DNA from: Neolewinella persica DSM 23188
GTDB taxonomy: Bacteria; Bacteroidota; Bacteroidia; Chitinophagales; Saprospiraceae
Reading direction: 5' to 3'
Assembly (NCBI RefSeq): GCF_000373105.1
Contig: NZ_KB890438.1
Coordinates: 1-64,000 of the forward strand
Length of the DNA: 64,000 nucleotides
Part shown: positions 57,862 through 64,000 of the stretch, piece by piece
How positions within the stretch are numbered: the stretch's first letter is position 1
Layout of the letters: each line of letters opens with the position of its first letter
Translations under genes and position numbers: made by a program
The notes under the pieces: generated by a model
Database searches by the model: none
What the model saw: only the letters and a program-made list of their open reading frames with translations
What the model was told of the DNA's origin: nothing

Positions 57862-58821
57862 TTGATCATTAATTTCTTCTCCCTCCGCATCCTAGTCGTC
57901 GGTGACGTCATGATCGACCGTTATTTAGACGGTCGGGTGGAACGGATCAGCCCCGAGGCTCCGGTTCCGGTGATGCGCCTTGGAGAAGAAGAAAACCGGC
58001 TGGGTGGAGCCGCGAACGTAGCCCTCAATCTCAAAGCTTTGGGGGCAACACCGCTGCTGGCCGGATTGGTCGGAGCGGACGAAAACGGAAAAGTATTCCG
58101 AAGCCTGTTGGCTGACCACGGTATATCGGATGAATTGATCGTTACGGATGAAAGCCGAACGACAACGGTCAAAACCAGATTGGTAGCCAGTGGACAACAA
58201 TTGCTGCGGGTTGACCGGGAAGACACGCACGATGTGCAGGGCGCGGCCGCAGGTGCATTACAAGAACGAATAGCAGGGATGCTGACCTCAGGGAAAGTCG
58301 ATCTGCTGCTGTTCCAGGACTATAATAAAGGCGCACTCTCTGCCGAACTCATTGGAAGCATCAGTATTGTTGCTGCAACTTGCCAGGTGCCTACGGCGGT
58401 AGACCCCAAAGACAAGAATTTCTGGTCTTTTACCGGATGTTCGCTTTTCAAGCCTAACCTGCGGGAGATCCAGCAGCAGGCAAATTTCCCCATCCGTCCG
58501 GTATTGGCGGACCTCGACCGAGCGGCCAGCTTTATTTTTGGCAAGCTACAGTGTGCTGCCGTAATGGTGACACTTAGCGAGCACGGGATTTACGTACACA
58601 ACGGCAAAACTTCTGCCATTTATCCCACAAATGCCCGCAAGGTCCGCGACGTTAGCGGAGCGGGCGATACCGTCATCAGTGTGGCGGCCTGTGGTCTTGC
58701 TTCGGGGCTTTCACTTGCTGAGATCGCCCAGCTGGCCAACCTTGCCGGTGCACAGGTGATTGCTAAGAGTGGGGTGGTGGCGGTTGATCTGGAGGAGTTA
58801 CTAGCAGAAGAGAAAAAGTAG
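57862..58821 (+). CDS. PfkB-family heptose-7-phosphate kinase (HldE kinase-domain type)
   Basis: The 319-residue kinase matches the N-terminal domain of HldE (RfaE), which phosphorylates D-glycero-beta-D-manno-heptose 7-phosphate for lipopolysaccharide core synthesis. Signatures are VVGDVMIDRYLDG (residues 12-24), GGAANVALNL and the PfkB motif DVSGAGDTVIS (about residue 265, catalytic Asp). The nucleotidyltransferase half of HldE is absent, so this is the split form. No ATG lies near the conserved N-terminus; the TTG at 57862 is the best start. The coding region contains an exact copy of the 17-bp motif, read as Q-G-A-A-A-G-A. Confidence 0.85.
   Translation: MIINFFSLRILVVGDVMIDRYLDGRVERISPEAPVPVMRLGEEENRLGGAANVALNLKALGATPLLAGLVGADENGKVFRSLLADHGISDELIVTDESRTTTVKTRLVASGQQLLRVDREDTHDVQGAAAGALQERIAGMLTSGKVDLLLFQDYNKGALSAELIGSISIVAATCQVPTAVDPKDKNFWSFTGCSLFKPNLREIQQQANFPIRPVLADLDRAASFIFGKLQCAAVMVTLSEHGIYVHNGKTSAIYPTNARKVRDVSGAGDTVISVAACGLASGLSLAEIAQLANLAGAQVIAKSGVVAVDLEELLAEEKK
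58240..58256 (-). repeat. 17-bp dispersed motif inside the heptose kinase gene
   Basis: This is an exact copy in reverse orientation to the gene, read as G-A-A-A-G-A in a variable surface loop. It contains GCGGCCGC. Confidence 0.82.
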
Positions 58822-59072
58822 GGTTGTCGTAAATATGTAGAAGTACGACAATTCCCCGCTCCTACGTTTCTTTCCCTGCACCTGCGACCCCGCCCAAATA
58901 GTGAAGGAGAGAATTATTGAATGAAACAGTAGGCCCCGCACCTAACGTTCGCGTCTCTATACTTGCTCACCATAGCGAACAAGCGTAGCGCAGTAGATTT
59001 TTCAAGCGATTGCTTTTTTTTCATTCACCATTCTTCCATTCGCTACTCCCCCTGCACCTACGGCCAAAAACC
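58822..59072. other. Convergent intergenic region with motif copies
   Basis: This 251-bp gap holds a one-mismatch motif copy at 58878-58894, whose C/T-rich upstream flank resembles the signal-peptide copies, and a truncated copy at 59054-59065. Between them is an AAGCGTAGCGCAG word like the other repeat cores. No gene is seen. Confidence 0.6.
58878..58894 (+). repeat. 17-bp dispersed motif, intergenic
   Basis: GCACCTGCGACCCCGCC (one mismatch) followed by CAAATAG. The upstream flank (CTCCTACGTTTCTTTCCCT) resembles that of the TonB receptor signal-peptide copy. Confidence 0.75.
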
Positions 59073-60158
59073 TTACACAAAATCTTCTGGCTTAGGCTTA
59101 CCCGGTGACGCCTCCGGCGGAGCTTCATCGCTCCGCTTTGTGCCGCACTTGGTGCAGAATTTATCGTTATCCTGTAAAGTATTACCGCAATTACTGCACT
59201 GGTTCTCGTTCGGCGTGCTGCCGTCTTCAAAAACGTGAGATACCGCATTGCCGCAGTTGACACAAAAGCTTTCCCGGCCATTCAGCGAAGCACTACAATA
59301 GCCGCATTTATAGGGGTTATCCTGATTTACCACGGGCTTTCGCTCCATGATCCGCTGCAAATCACCCGTCTTGATCCAGGCAAAAAACTGCGCCGCCCGA
59401 ATAACGTAGGGTGGGTGCGTCATGTCCGTAAGCAGCAACCACTTGATGATCTTATTGTAAGTGTCGTAATTGAATTGATCGAAATCATGGGCCTGAGATT
59501 TGAAGGCATCTACATCAATCTTATCGTAGTACCTAAGTGGTTGCCCCGCCAGCTTGATGATCGCCGAAGTGGCTGCGTCGGTGTCCTGACAGCAAAGCAG
59601 ACCGGCACGATCCGAGGAAAACGCGGCCATTCTTTGCCAGTTCGCCACCGCCATCTGTACACCTGCGGCCAGCAACTGACCAACGCCCAACGGAAATATA
59701 TCGAGTGCCTGCGCGAACATTGGCAATACGATTGCCACCTGATAATACAGGATGTTGTCGCTCTTTACGTAATGCAGTTGGGTGCCGAAAACAAACAGCA
59801 ACTCCTCCGTAGTCAGCTGGTCTATCATCTGTGAACTGATGATGATCATCGGTTTTTCTACCCCGACGGTTATCGCTTCCTTATCGCCGTAAGTAATGAA
59901 AAGCTCAGGAATGTCCTTAACCTCCAGAATCCGACAGGCTTCGAGGAACAACTCATGAACTTCCGGGAAGTTTACGTCTGTTACCTTAAGGCAACTACCC
60001 GTGAACATGATCCGGTAATAGGTTTCCACACCTAGTTCAGATATCTTTCGCATCAACGCCGGAAACCCCGGCGTTTTCTTCATCGTAATCAGCGCCTGCC
60101 GATCAAAAGGGTGCTGGTATTCGTACGGGGTAAGGCGATCTAGGGTGATGCGATCCAT
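59073..60158 (-). CDS. M48-like pseudo-peptidase with two C-terminal zinc ribbons
   Basis: The 361-residue protein follows the M48 peptidase layout (PELFITYGDKEAITVGVEKP, then a long helix), but the zinc site HExxH is replaced: the aligned stretch reads FVFGTQLHYVKSD (about residues 123-135). The later SSDRAGLLCCQD segment, typical of M48, is kept. Two CxxC...CxxC zinc ribbons follow (about 288-310 and 325-350) and a Pro/Glu-rich tail. It is probably catalytically dead and may act as a binding protein. No signal peptide is present. The PspC gene upstream also ends in a zinc ribbon. Confidence 0.75.
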   Translation of the reverse strand: MDRITLDRLTPYEYQHPFDRQALITMKKTPGFPALMRKISELGVETYYRIMFTGSCLKVTDVNFPEVHELFLEACRILEVKDIPELFITYGDKEAITVGVEKPMIIISSQMIDQLTTEELLFVFGTQLHYVKSDNILYYQVAIVLPMFAQALDIFPLGVGQLLAAGVQMAVANWQRMAAFSSDRAGLLCCQDTDAATSAIIKLAGQPLRYYDKIDVDAFKSQAHDFDQFNYDTYNKIIKWLLLTDMTHPPYVIRAAQFFAWIKTGDLQRIMERKPVVNQDNPYKCGYCSASLNGRESFCVNCGNAVSHVFEDGSTPNENQCSNCGNTLQDNDKFCTKCGTKRSDEAPPEASPGKPKPEDFV

Positions 60159-60164
60159 AGTTTT

Positions 60165-60328
60165 CAGTTTTCAGTACACAGGGTTCAGTATTCAGGGTTC
60201 AGTACTTAGGTCTGGGCAACTCTAATAATTAGGAGTCAGGTAAACAGGAAGGTTGAATACCCGCTCCTGAAATCTGACTACTAAATCCTGAGTACTGACC
60301 ACTGATCCCTGAAACCTGACTGCTTAAC
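60165..60328. repeat. TTCAGTATTCAGGG / CCTGAAATCTGA word hairpin
   Basis: The left part repeats TTCAGTA(T/C)TCAGGG words, and the right part repeats CCTGAAA/CCTGAGTACTGA words in reverse complement, so the region can fold on itself. The same family occurs at 36840-36905. It lies between the PspC gene and the M48-like gene. Confidence 0.65.
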
Positions 60329-60658
60329 CTAAAGCCCGTTGCCGCAACTCTGGCAGAATTTGTTTGACGGAGAATTTTTGGTGCCGCAATTGCCACAGAA
60401 TACAGTACCCGTATTGGTCGCAGTTGGGCCGTTGCCACCGAGGGAACCTGGTTGTTGCCCAGGTGGAAGTTCATTCGCTTTAGGAATAGCCGCTGCACCA
60501 ACGATGTAGGCTATAGCAACTGGGATCGTTCCAATGACGGTGAAAATACAGATAAGGATGACCCCGATACGGACGATCCACGGATCAATGTTCATCTGTT
60601 TTGCGAGTCCGCCGCAGACACCTGCGATGATACCATTCTGTCGTTCGAGTTTACTCAT
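60329..60658 (-). CDS. PspC-domain protein with C-terminal zinc ribbon
   Basis: The 109-residue protein starts with a PspC domain (RQNGIIAGVCGGLAKQMNID and the WIVRIGVILICIF membrane segment, then a second segment to about residue 60). A Gly/Pro-rich linker and a CGNC...CQSC zinc ribbon (about residues 86-106) follow. PspC proteins sense or relieve envelope stress. The start at 60658 gives the family N-terminus and follows a TATCTTG -7 box (60678-60684). The longer ORF would overlap the neighbouring LRR gene. Confidence 0.88.
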   Translation of the reverse strand: MSKLERQNGIIAGVCGGLAKQMNIDPWIVRIGVILICIFTVIGTIPVAIAYIVGAAAIPKANELPPGQQPGSLGGNGPTATNTGTVFCGNCGTKNSPSNKFCQSCGNGL

Positions 60659-60677
60659 GGAAGTTTTGGGTTTTTTA

Positions 60678-60684
60678 CAAGATA
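60678..60684 (-). promoter_or_regulatory. -7 box for the PspC gene
   Basis: TATCTTG on the minus strand, 19 bp before the chosen start, just outside the 3' end of the upstream LRR gene at 60691. Confidence 0.5.
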
Positions 60685-60690
60685 GAAATT

Positions 60691-61656
60691 CTAGTTTAAA
60701 ATCAAGTGGCAACTTGGTTTTGCTCGTCGAAAAGCCGGCAGGTCAACTATTTTTCCACGGCTACAGACAACGGAGCTCAGATCTGGTAACGCTACCAGCG
60801 GCTGCAGCGTCTGCACCCTTGTGTTACGAATGTCGAGCTTGCGAAGACCTCTCACTGTCGTCAATGGCCCCAGATCCGCTATCGGTGTTCCGTTCAACAA
60901 CAGGGTTTGAATGGAGGCCATGTGCCGTAGTGGCTCTATGTCCTGGATCTGCGGATTGTTACTCAGGTCAATAGTTTTCAGGCCAAGAATTCGTTGGAGT
61001 TGCTTTTCGCCCACTTTGCCGAAGTGGCCAATTTCATTAATGAGTGCTTTTCGCCAGGCCGGTGGTAAGCCGTCCCACCAGGATTGTAAATCTCCCCCCG
61101 GTTCCGGGCGATCAGCTGAATTTCGGGCTGCGGCGGCGCCAGGATATTCCAATGGGGAAATTTTGGTGAAAAAATCGCGGCGTTTTTTCTCTTCCAGGGC
61201 CCGTCGTTTGAGGTCCTCCCGCAGGTTATTCATCAGCCGTTCCGTTTCCAGTACGTACTTGCCTTTAGGATAGCGACGGAAGTAGTCCTCGTAAACCTCC
61301 ATACTGTTGGCCTCCAGGGCTTTTTCCCAGGCGACCTCTTCTTCCACCTCTTCGAGGTAGGCGGAAAATACGGTGTAATCGTCAAGGTTGTTGATGACGC
61401 GCAGCAAACCCTGGCTGACCCTGGCTACGGCGAGGTTGTGGTTGTCCCTGGTGATCAGATTGGCCAGGAAATCGCGTTGAGCAGTTGCCAGGTTGCCAGA
61501 AAGTACCACGACTTGTCCCTGTAAGTTCTCCACTTCATGTATCCCTTCGGGATGCCTTTTTCGGCAATCCGCCAGCCAGATAATGAGTTTACTGGTGGCG
61601 TCCTCCGCCTGTCCGGCGGCGATAAGTTGGAGTAATTCCTGAAGGCAGCTGTTCAT
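60691..61656 (-). CDS. EAD11-like effector-associated domain plus leucine-rich repeats
   Basis: The 321-residue protein opens with a helical domain (residues 1-92, LLQLIAAGQAEDATSKLIIW, then VVVLSGNLATAQRDFLANLI and VSQGLLRVINNL) that resembles effector-associated domain 11, an adaptor found in bacterial conflict systems. A helical middle with YEDYFRRYPKGKY and a coiled Arg/Glu-rich segment follow, then four or five LRRs (about residues 225-310, LKTIDLSNNPQIQDIEPL and LRKLDIRNTRVQTL). There is no signal peptide, so it is cytoplasmic. No effector partner is adjacent. A TACCTTGC -7 box lies upstream at 61691-61698, followed by a motif copy at 61708-61724. Confidence 0.72.
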   Translation of the reverse strand: MNSCLQELLQLIAAGQAEDATSKLIIWLADCRKRHPEGIHEVENLQGQVVVLSGNLATAQRDFLANLITRDNHNLAVARVSQGLLRVINNLDDYTVFSAYLEEVEEEVAWEKALEANSMEVYEDYFRRYPKGKYVLETERLMNNLREDLKRRALEEKKRRDFFTKISPLEYPGAAAARNSADRPEPGGDLQSWWDGLPPAWRKALINEIGHFGKVGEKQLQRILGLKTIDLSNNPQIQDIEPLRHMASIQTLLLNGTPIADLGPLTTVRGLRKLDIRNTRVQTLQPLVALPDLSSVVCSRGKIVDLPAFRRAKPSCHLILN

Positions 61657-61690
61657 TATGGGTGGTGGTTCTGGGGGATAAATATAAGTA

Positions 61691-61698
61691 GCAAGGTA
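61691..61698 (-). promoter_or_regulatory. -7 box for the EAD11-like LRR gene
   Basis: TACCTTGC on the minus strand, 34 bp before the start codon. Confidence 0.55.
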
Positions 61699-61707
61699 GA
61701 TATTCAG

Positions 61708-61724
61708 GGCGGGGCCGCAGGTGC
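61708..61724 (-). repeat. 17-bp dispersed motif, intergenic
   Basis: GCACCTGCGGCCCCGCC on the minus strand (one mismatch), preceded by CTTACTTT. It lies just upstream of the -7 box of the LRR gene. Confidence 0.8.
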
Positions 61725-61771
61725 AAAGTAAGGGTTAAAGGGAGTTAGGAACGAAGACAGCCAGCAAGGCC

Positions 61772-62008
61772 CTATTCCTTCTTTCGCTTCGATAACCATT
61801 TCGCATTCTTTCGTTCCAGGTATCCCTCAGCCCGCCAGGTAAAGAAACTGACCAAACCCCCAACCACTAACCAAATGAGGAAATCTACTACCAGTGCAAC
61901 GGTACTGTCTCCAAATGCCCAGTCGTGTTCGACCGAGAAAAGCATGATTGTCATGATCAGACTGAAAACAACTGCCTGGATGGCAAGGCGACGGTAGGGG
62001 ATAGTCAT
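61772..62008 (-). CDS. Small two-segment membrane protein
   Basis: The 78-residue product has two hydrophobic segments (about residues 8-24 and 36-58) and a basic tail (RKNAKWLSKRKKE). I recognise no family. The start at 62008 opens the first segment; the longer ORF adds a 31-residue hydrophilic extension. Confidence 0.55.
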   Translation of the reverse strand: MTIPYRRLAIQAVVFSLIMTIMLFSVEHDWAFGDSTVALVVDFLIWLVVGGLVSFFTWRAEGYLERKNAKWLSKRKKE

Positions 62009-62182
62009 GTTCCGAAGTTTTAGGGGCAATGGTCTGTTCAAATGTAGGACATGTCTGGCAAGCATATAATTTTGTTCTCTCTCACGTTCCCATAGTAACA
62101 TACTTTCACGTGAAAGAAAAACAGGCTACGGGGCAAATTGTCGGATGGATGTAATTACCTTACTACCCACTACCCACCATTT

Positions 62183-62890
62183 ATGTCCTTTCTTACCGGC
62201 CAATGGCGCCGCCTCATCATGGTCAATTACGCTATTGACCCACAAATCCTGCAGCCTTACGTGCCACCAGGTACGGAGCTTGACTTGTGGCAGGGAACCT
62301 GCTACGTCAGCCTGGTAGGCTTTTTATTCAAGGATACGAAGCTGTTGGGCATTCCTATTCCCTTCTACCGGAATTTTGAGGAGGTGAACCTGCGCTTCTA
62401 CGTCCGCTACAACGATCAGGGCGAGTGGAAGCGGGGCGTTACGTTCCTTAGTGAGATTGTCCCGAAGCACATGCTCACATTTGTCGCCAATACAGTGTAT
62501 AACGAACATTATTCCACCAAGCCGATGCGGCATGATTGGTCTTCCGACGGAGAAGAGATGAGGACAAGATACCAATGGAAACACGCCGGCAGCTGGATGT
62601 CAGTTTCGGTAAAGACTGACGTCATCTCCCAGGCCATTACCCCCGGAAGTGAAGCGGAGTTCATTACGGAACATTATTGGGGCTATACGCCTGATGGAAA
62701 AGGGCGGAGTTACGAATACGAGGTACGGCACCCGGTCTGGGAAGTTTATCCCATTCAGTCATTTAAGGTGGACGCCGACTTTGGCGCGCTGTATGGGCCT
62801 GACTTTGCCTTCCTCAATCAAGCAAGACCAACGTCTGTTTTTCTGGCGGAGGGGTCGGAGATTTCTGTGGAAGGGAAGCGGAGGGTTTGA
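62183..62890 (+). CDS. DUF2071 (YqjF-like) protein
   Basis: The 235-residue protein matches DUF2071: a WRRLIMVNYAIDPQILQPYVP opening, the GTELDLWQGTCYVSLVGFLF strand pair and the EEVNLRFYVRY segment. The fold is related to acetoacetate decarboxylase, but no function is established and no catalytic lysine can be assigned with confidence. The start at 62183 (MSFLTGQW) gives the family N-terminus; the longer ORF begins at a TTG. Confidence 0.85.
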   Translation: MSFLTGQWRRLIMVNYAIDPQILQPYVPPGTELDLWQGTCYVSLVGFLFKDTKLLGIPIPFYRNFEEVNLRFYVRYNDQGEWKRGVTFLSEIVPKHMLTFVANTVYNEHYSTKPMRHDWSSDGEEMRTRYQWKHAGSWMSVSVKTDVISQAITPGSEAEFITEHYWGYTPDGKGRSYEYEVRHPVWEVYPIQSFKVDADFGALYGPDFAFLNQARPTSVFLAEGSEISVEGKRRV

Positions 62891-63091
62891 ATATTGGGCG
62901 TTTCGTCTTTCAGTATTTTGCGTGATACTTTTATCCCACAAAATAGCCTACTCCATATCTCGACAGGCAGGCGTGACGGGGTTTCGCGCCTTTTTTTGCG
63001 AGCGTTTATTATACCAGGCGAGGCTATAAGTCAGGGACCTTCAGTAGCTCAATAGCGTAACGCGGCATATATTAAGCCTACAAACAAACGC
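62891..63091. other. Convergent intergenic region, no feature recognised
   Basis: This 201-bp gap lies between the convergent DUF2071 and DUF4159 genes. I see no clear hairpin, repeat family or small gene. Confidence 0.4.
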
Positions 63092-63754
63092 CTACTGCTC
63101 AAAAGCAAACTCAATCACATTAGCCCCCATCCGCAGCGCCGCCTGCCGGATCTCTGGTGGGTCTTTGTGTACCGACTCGTCCTCCCAGCCATCACCCAGG
63201 TCACACTGGAAAGAATAGTAGACGACAAGCCGGTCTTCGTAAAAGATGCCATAGCCGATGGGGGCTTCGCCATCATGCTCGTGGATCTTCGGCAAACCGG
63301 TAGGAAACTCAAATGTCTGGTGGTAAATTTTGTGGTTAAACGGCAGTTCCACCAGCGCCAAATCCGGGAATACCTGCTCTAAGGCAAGGCGCACGTACGG
63401 GTCCATGCCGTAGTTGTCGTCGATGTGCAAGAAGCCCCCGCCGATGAGGTAATTTCGCAGATTTTCTGCTTCCAGGGCACTGAATACCACGTTGCCGTGG
63501 CCAGTCATGTGCACCCAGGGATAATTATATAATTCAGCACTACCTACTTCCACAGTACCGTAATCAAGCGCAAAGTTGGTGCCCAGCTGGTCGTTGCAAA
63601 AAGCCGCCAGATTTGGTAAGGCCGTGGGGTTGGAGTACCAGTCTCCGCCACCATTGTATTTGAGCAACCCCAACCGTAACTCAGACGAGGGTGGGGGAGC
63701 CGTAGCCAACAGGGTGAACACAGACAGTAGGAGGAGAGAGAATAATCTTGGCAT
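63092..63754 (-). CDS. DUF4159 exported protein
   Basis: The 220-residue protein has a signal peptide (about residues 1-20). A DUF4159 domain follows, with the LLKYNGGGDWYSNPTALPNL opening, VHMTGHGNVVFS and GGGFLHIDDNYGMD. The family resembles the glutamine-amidotransferase-like fold seen in membrane-associated Bacteroidota proteins, but no enzymatic role is known. The neighbouring rsmE gene on the same strand is a recurrent neighbour in related genomes as I remember it. Confidence 0.87.
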   Translation of the reverse strand: MPRLFSLLLLSVFTLLATAPPPSSELRLGLLKYNGGGDWYSNPTALPNLAAFCNDQLGTNFALDYGTVEVGSAELYNYPWVHMTGHGNVVFSALEAENLRNYLIGGGFLHIDDNYGMDPYVRLALEQVFPDLALVELPFNHKIYHQTFEFPTGLPKIHEHDGEAPIGYGIFYEDRLVVYYSFQCDLGDGWEDESVHKDPPEIRQAALRMGANVIEFAFEQ

Positions 63755-63800
63755 GGTGATAATTATCGGGATGTGTCGGGTTGTCTGGGGTTGTCCGGAC

Positions 63801-64000
63801 TTACCAATTGGCTTGTTCTATGGCGTGGACGGCGGCGATAGCCGCCGTTTCCGTCCGCAGCCGGTTCGGGCCAAGGCTAACGAATTCATAGCCAGAAGTC
63901 CGTGCCAAAGCTGCCTCGGTGGGGCTGAAACCACCTTCAGGGCCAATGGCTATGGTAACGTTGCCTCCCCGTTTGTAGTTGTCCCGGAGCAAGCCTGTTT
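63801..64000 (-). CDS. rsmE: 16S rRNA (uracil-1498-N3)-methyltransferase, 3' part
   Basis: Only the last 66 or so codons are in the window; the gene continues past position 64000. The visible part carries the SPOUT knot motifs IAIGPEGGFSPTE and SLGPNRLRTETAA, which bind S-adenosylmethionine. RsmE methylates U1498 in the ribosomal decoding centre. A GGGTTGTC repeat word run separates it from the DUF4159 gene. Confidence 0.9.
   Translation of the reverse strand, partial: TGLLRDNYKRGGNVTIAIGPEGGFSPTEAALARTSGYEFVSLGPNRLRTETAAIAAVHAIEQANW

Noticed and set aside
63020-63075. tRNA-like stretch near TTCAGTAGCTCAATAGC
   Set aside because: The D-arm-like words are present, but no anticodon stem, T-arm or acceptor pairing could be found.

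Overview
The window comes from the chromosome of a Bacteroidota bacterium, most likely in the Saprospiria (Lewinella-like). This rests on four secreted proteins with type IX secretion (T9SS) C-terminal sorting domains, a PorE-like and a PorV-like envelope protein, a TonB-dependent receptor, and Bacteroidota-type -7 promoter boxes (TAYCTTTG/TAYCTTG) in front of many genes with no Shine-Dalgarno sequence. Genus-level placement is inference. I found no rRNA, tRNA, CRISPR array, insertion sequence or prophage. Starts were moved downstream of the longest ORF wherever a signal peptide, a -7 box or the family's usual N-terminus required it.

Layout. 0.3-5.6 kb: FKBP isomerase, accD with an overlapping membrane protein, a GH3-family enzyme and a small membrane protein. 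5.7-8.5 kb: an AT-rich arsenic module (ArsR, thioredoxin-like protein, ArsP-like permease, ArsF, ArsG) with two candidate operators. 8.7-18.4 kb: TonB receptor, acyl-CoA ligase, a secreted dikinase-like protein, an amidohydrolase and a CYTH protein. 18.7-23.8 kb: mutS2 and a PorE-like protein ending in two SPOR domains. 23.9-31.0 kb: a TPR histidine kinase and LuxR-type regulator, divergent from a large plant-type LRR protein, with paired palindromes between them. 31-38 kb: histidine phosphatase, esterase, threonine/serine dehydratase, a TIR-TPR-SDR fusion protein and tmk. 38-44 kb: MBL hydrolase behind a 19-copy 9-bp tandem repeat, PorV-like barrel, FtsX-type ABC transporter with a His-rich loop, HAD phosphatase. 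44-52 kb: M4 metallopeptidase and a ten-repeat T9SS protein. 52-64 kb: OmpR regulator, CtlX-like hydrolase, enoyl-CoA hydratase, FKBP lipoprotein with nrnA and ndk, hldE-type kinase, a degenerate M48 protein with zinc ribbons, PspC protein, an EAD11-like LRR protein, DUF2071, DUF4159 and the end of rsmE.

The strongest unexplained signal is at DNA level. A 17-bp motif, GCACCTGCGNCCGCGCC, occurs at least 15 times with at most one mismatch, on both strands. It lies in intergenic DNA, inside coding sequences in different frames, and five times exactly at the signal-peptide cleavage region of exported proteins (encoding C-T-x-x-x-A). One inverted pair sits between two convergent genes, as uptake-sequence pairs do in Neisseria. 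A second layer consists of intergenic hairpins built from short repeated words, several with a TCGCTTCGCTC-like core. The most unusual protein is the TIR-TPR-SDR fusion; the EAD11-like LRR protein is the other conflict-system candidate.
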